This document shows positions 12,835-14,161 of a stretch of DNA of 14,161 bases, in pieces. This stretch comes from Oscillospiraceae bacterium (GTDB taxonomy: Bacteria > Bacillota > Clostridia > Oscillospirales > Oscillospiraceae), in assembly GCA_018265835.1 (NCBI GenBank), contig JABLYK010000050.1, positions 1 to 14,161 of the forward strand, in the 5' to 3' direction. How positions within the stretch are numbered: the stretch's first letter is position 1; each line of letters starts with the position of its first letter. The translations under genes and the position numbers were made by a program. The notes beneath the pieces are model-generated. The model did not search any database, had not been told where the DNA came from, and saw only the letters and a program-made list of their open reading frames with translations.

Positions 12835-13317
12835 TCAGAGTCCGAACAGCAGCGTGCCCGCGCCGTAGGTGACGAAGGCGACGATGATGCCCGCCGTGAG
12901 CACGCCGAGGGCGATGGCGGGGAAGGCGTCCTTCACGCGCATCTCCAGCATGGCGGCGACGAGCGCGCCCGTCCACGCGCCCGTGCCGGGCAGCGGGATG
13001 GCGACAAAAATGAACAGCCCCCAGAACTTGAATTTGCGCACCGTGTCGGTTTTTTTCAGCGCGCGGTTTTCCAGCCGCGTGACGAGATCGTTCAGCCACG
13101 CGCTCTTGGTGCGCAGCCACGCAAAGATTTTGCGGATGAAGATGACGATAAACGGCACGGGCACCAGATTGCCCACGATGGACACCGCGATGGCGGCCCA
13201 GAAATTCAGCCCGTGCGCCACCCCGATCGGGATCGCGCCGCGCAGCTCGACGACGGGAACCATCGAGATGAGAAACGTCATAATGATTTTTCCAATGAGA
13301 CTATCCCAGATTTTCAA
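12835..13317 (-). CDS. Small multidrug export protein (COG2426 family)
   Basis: This 160-residue inner-membrane protein has the family signatures VPVVELRGAIPIG (20-32) and AIPLPGTGAWTGAL (106-119), the two conserved re-entrant-like segments, with membrane helices around 10-35, 40-62, 98-125 and 135-158. The basic stretch 62-98 should be cytoplasmic. The family (Pfam Sm_multidrug_ex) was named for presumed drug export, but its members resemble DedA-type membrane proteins and the substrate is unproven. The start is TTG 13317, supported by GGAGGAA eight bases upstream. It follows the flippase gene by 33 bases on the same strand and is probably co-transcribed. Confidence 0.9.
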   Translation of the reverse strand: MKIWDSLIGKIIMTFLISMVPVVELRGAIPIGVAHGLNFWAAIAVSIVGNLVPVPFIVIFIRKIFAWLRTKSAWLNDLVTRLENRALKKTDTVRKFKFWGLFIFVAIPLPGTGAWTGALVAAMLEMRVKDAFPAIALGVLTAGIIVAFVTYGAGTLLFGL

Positions 13318-13350
13318 CGAAATTTCCTCCAGAGTATATGGGAATACAGC

Positions 13351-14161
13351 TTACCTTCCAAACCGCAGGACGCGCTTTGCGCTCGCCAGAAGCGGCTTGG
13401 CGTTCAGCCAGAGCAGCAGCGCGATGCACACGCCCTGCGCGATTTGCCAGCCGGGCAGCTCCAGCACCATGAACACGATCTGCACCGCGAGCAGCACTGC
13501 GTTTTCCGTCACGCCCAGCGTATACAGCTTGAACGGGATGAACCGCCGCGCGTCCACCGCGCGGATGACGAACACGACAAAATAACTTGCGAACGTGGCG
13601 ATGGCCGCGCCCTGCACGCCCAGCTCTGACGGGATGAGCAGCAGATTCAGCGCAATGTTCAGCAGTGCGCCGATCATCGCCGTCGTGAAGGAGCGGACGC
13701 TCTTTTTCTCCACCATGTACACGCTGCCGAGATAGCTCACGAACGACGAGAAGATCATTGCCGCCGCGAGCACCGGCACGTAGATCCACGCGCTGTAATA
13801 TCCCTCCGTGGCGAGGAGCCTGATCGCCGGCTTTGCGAGCGCCACGATGACCGCCGCCGCCACGAACAGCAGCGACTGGAACGAGCACCACACCTTGGAA
13901 TAGAACCGGATGTGCTCGCGCCGGCTGCCGTGCGACTCTGACACGGCGGAAAACTGCCACGCTTCCATGAAGATGCCGGACAGCAGCGTCAAAATCGTCG
14001 GGATCTTGTACGCGACGGCGTAGATGCCGTTCGCGTCGCTGCCGATGAAGCCGTTGACCATGTACCGGTCGGACACGCTCGTGATCCACCAGAAGATCGT
14101 CGTCGGGATCATGGGGATGCTGTAGCGGAGCATCTCGCGGAACGCCGCACGGCTTGGCCGC
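13351..14161 (-). CDS. Polysaccharide/lipid-linked oligosaccharide flippase, MATE/Wzx-like (partial)
   Basis: About 270 residues of the C-terminal part of a multi-helix transporter (COG2244) are present; the frame runs through the window edge with coding upstream of the internal methionine at 14133 (RAAFREMLRYSIPMIP). SIPMIPTTIFWWITSVSDRYMV matches the start of the second six-helix half in Wzx/RfbX-type flippases, and NGIYAVAYKIPTILTLL and GVQGAAIATFASYFVVFVIR are typical later helices. Such proteins move undecaprenyl-linked sugar units across the cytoplasmic membrane for capsule or wall polysaccharide assembly. The C-terminus is basic (SAKRVLRFGR) and cytoplasmic. It precedes the small export gene in one operon; the promoter and any glycan cluster lie outside the window. 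Confidence 0.9.
   Translation of the reverse strand, partial: RPSRAAFREMLRYSIPMIPTTIFWWITSVSDRYMVNGFIGSDANGIYAVAYKIPTILTLLSGIFMEAWQFSAVSESHGSRREHIRFYSKVWCSFQSLLFVAAAVIVALAKPAIRLLATEGYYSAWIYVPVLAAAMIFSSFVSYLGSVYMVEKKSVRSFTTAMIGALLNIALNLLLIPSELGVQGAAIATFASYFVVFVIRAVDARRFIPFKLYTLGVTENAVLLAVQIVFMVLELPGWQIAQGVCIALLLWLNAKPLLASAKRVLRFGR

Noticed and set aside
12805..13629. Plus-strand open frame of about 274 codons opposite the export and flippase genes
   Set aside because: It runs antisense to two well-supported membrane protein genes, and its composition (many D, H, R, Q) is typical of shadow frames.
1..14161. tRNA, rRNA or named riboswitch genes
   Set aside because: I read the intergenic stretches for tRNA arms and common riboswitch cores and saw none; small unclassified RNAs cannot be excluded by eye.

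Overview
The window is GC-rich, densely coded bacterial DNA. The gene content suggests a GC-rich anaerobic clostridium, most likely an Oscillospiraceae (Ruminococcaceae) gut bacterium. The signs are a two-subunit 2-hydroxyacyl-CoA dehydratase, an Nfn/GltA-type flavoprotein pair, clostridial small membrane proteins, strong AGGAGG-type ribosome sites, several TTG starts, and REP-like repeats of a kind I recall from this group. The family assignment is inference; no rRNA or other taxonomic marker is present.

Layout, left to right. (1) 1-3200: a small DUF3467-like gene on the minus strand diverges from a two-gene dehydratase operon. (2) 3201-3630: a gene-free block of dispersed hairpin repeats, ending in a promoter. 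(3) 3631-6603: mnmG and mnmA, two enzymes that modify the same wobble uridine (U34) of tRNA, then a GC-rich hairpin. (4) 6604-9107: a strong promoter and the nfnA-nfnB pair. (5) 9108-9757: a second repeat block, a terminator, and a promoter with a long leader. (6) 9758-10940: two small integral-membrane proteins (DUF2798-like and YgjV-like). (7) 10941-12750: hairpins, then a more AT-rich island holding a small unknown protein on the minus strand and two tandem copies of a divergent promoter plus HTH-regulator cassette. (8) 12751-14161: a minus-strand operon of a polysaccharide flippase (cut by the window edge) and a COG2426 small multidrug export protein.

The most interesting region is 11492-12673. 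Two regulator genes of equal length share about 99% identical outer blocks: 132 bp upstream, which reaches into the start of the divergent gene, and 162 bp coding for the C-terminal half. Their DNA-binding N-terminal halves are only about 50% identical at protein level, and each has its own palindromic upstream sequence. This looks like a cassette in which regulator specificity and operator diverge together between homogenised flanks. The second point of interest is a composite, two-armed, REPIN-like repeat present in whole and half copies in both large intergenic blocks, with base changes that keep its stems paired.

Metabolically, the dehydratase and Nfn pairs fit an anaerobe that ferments amino or hydroxy acids and balances ferredoxin, NADH and NADPH. 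The other genes are housekeeping or envelope functions with no evident link.
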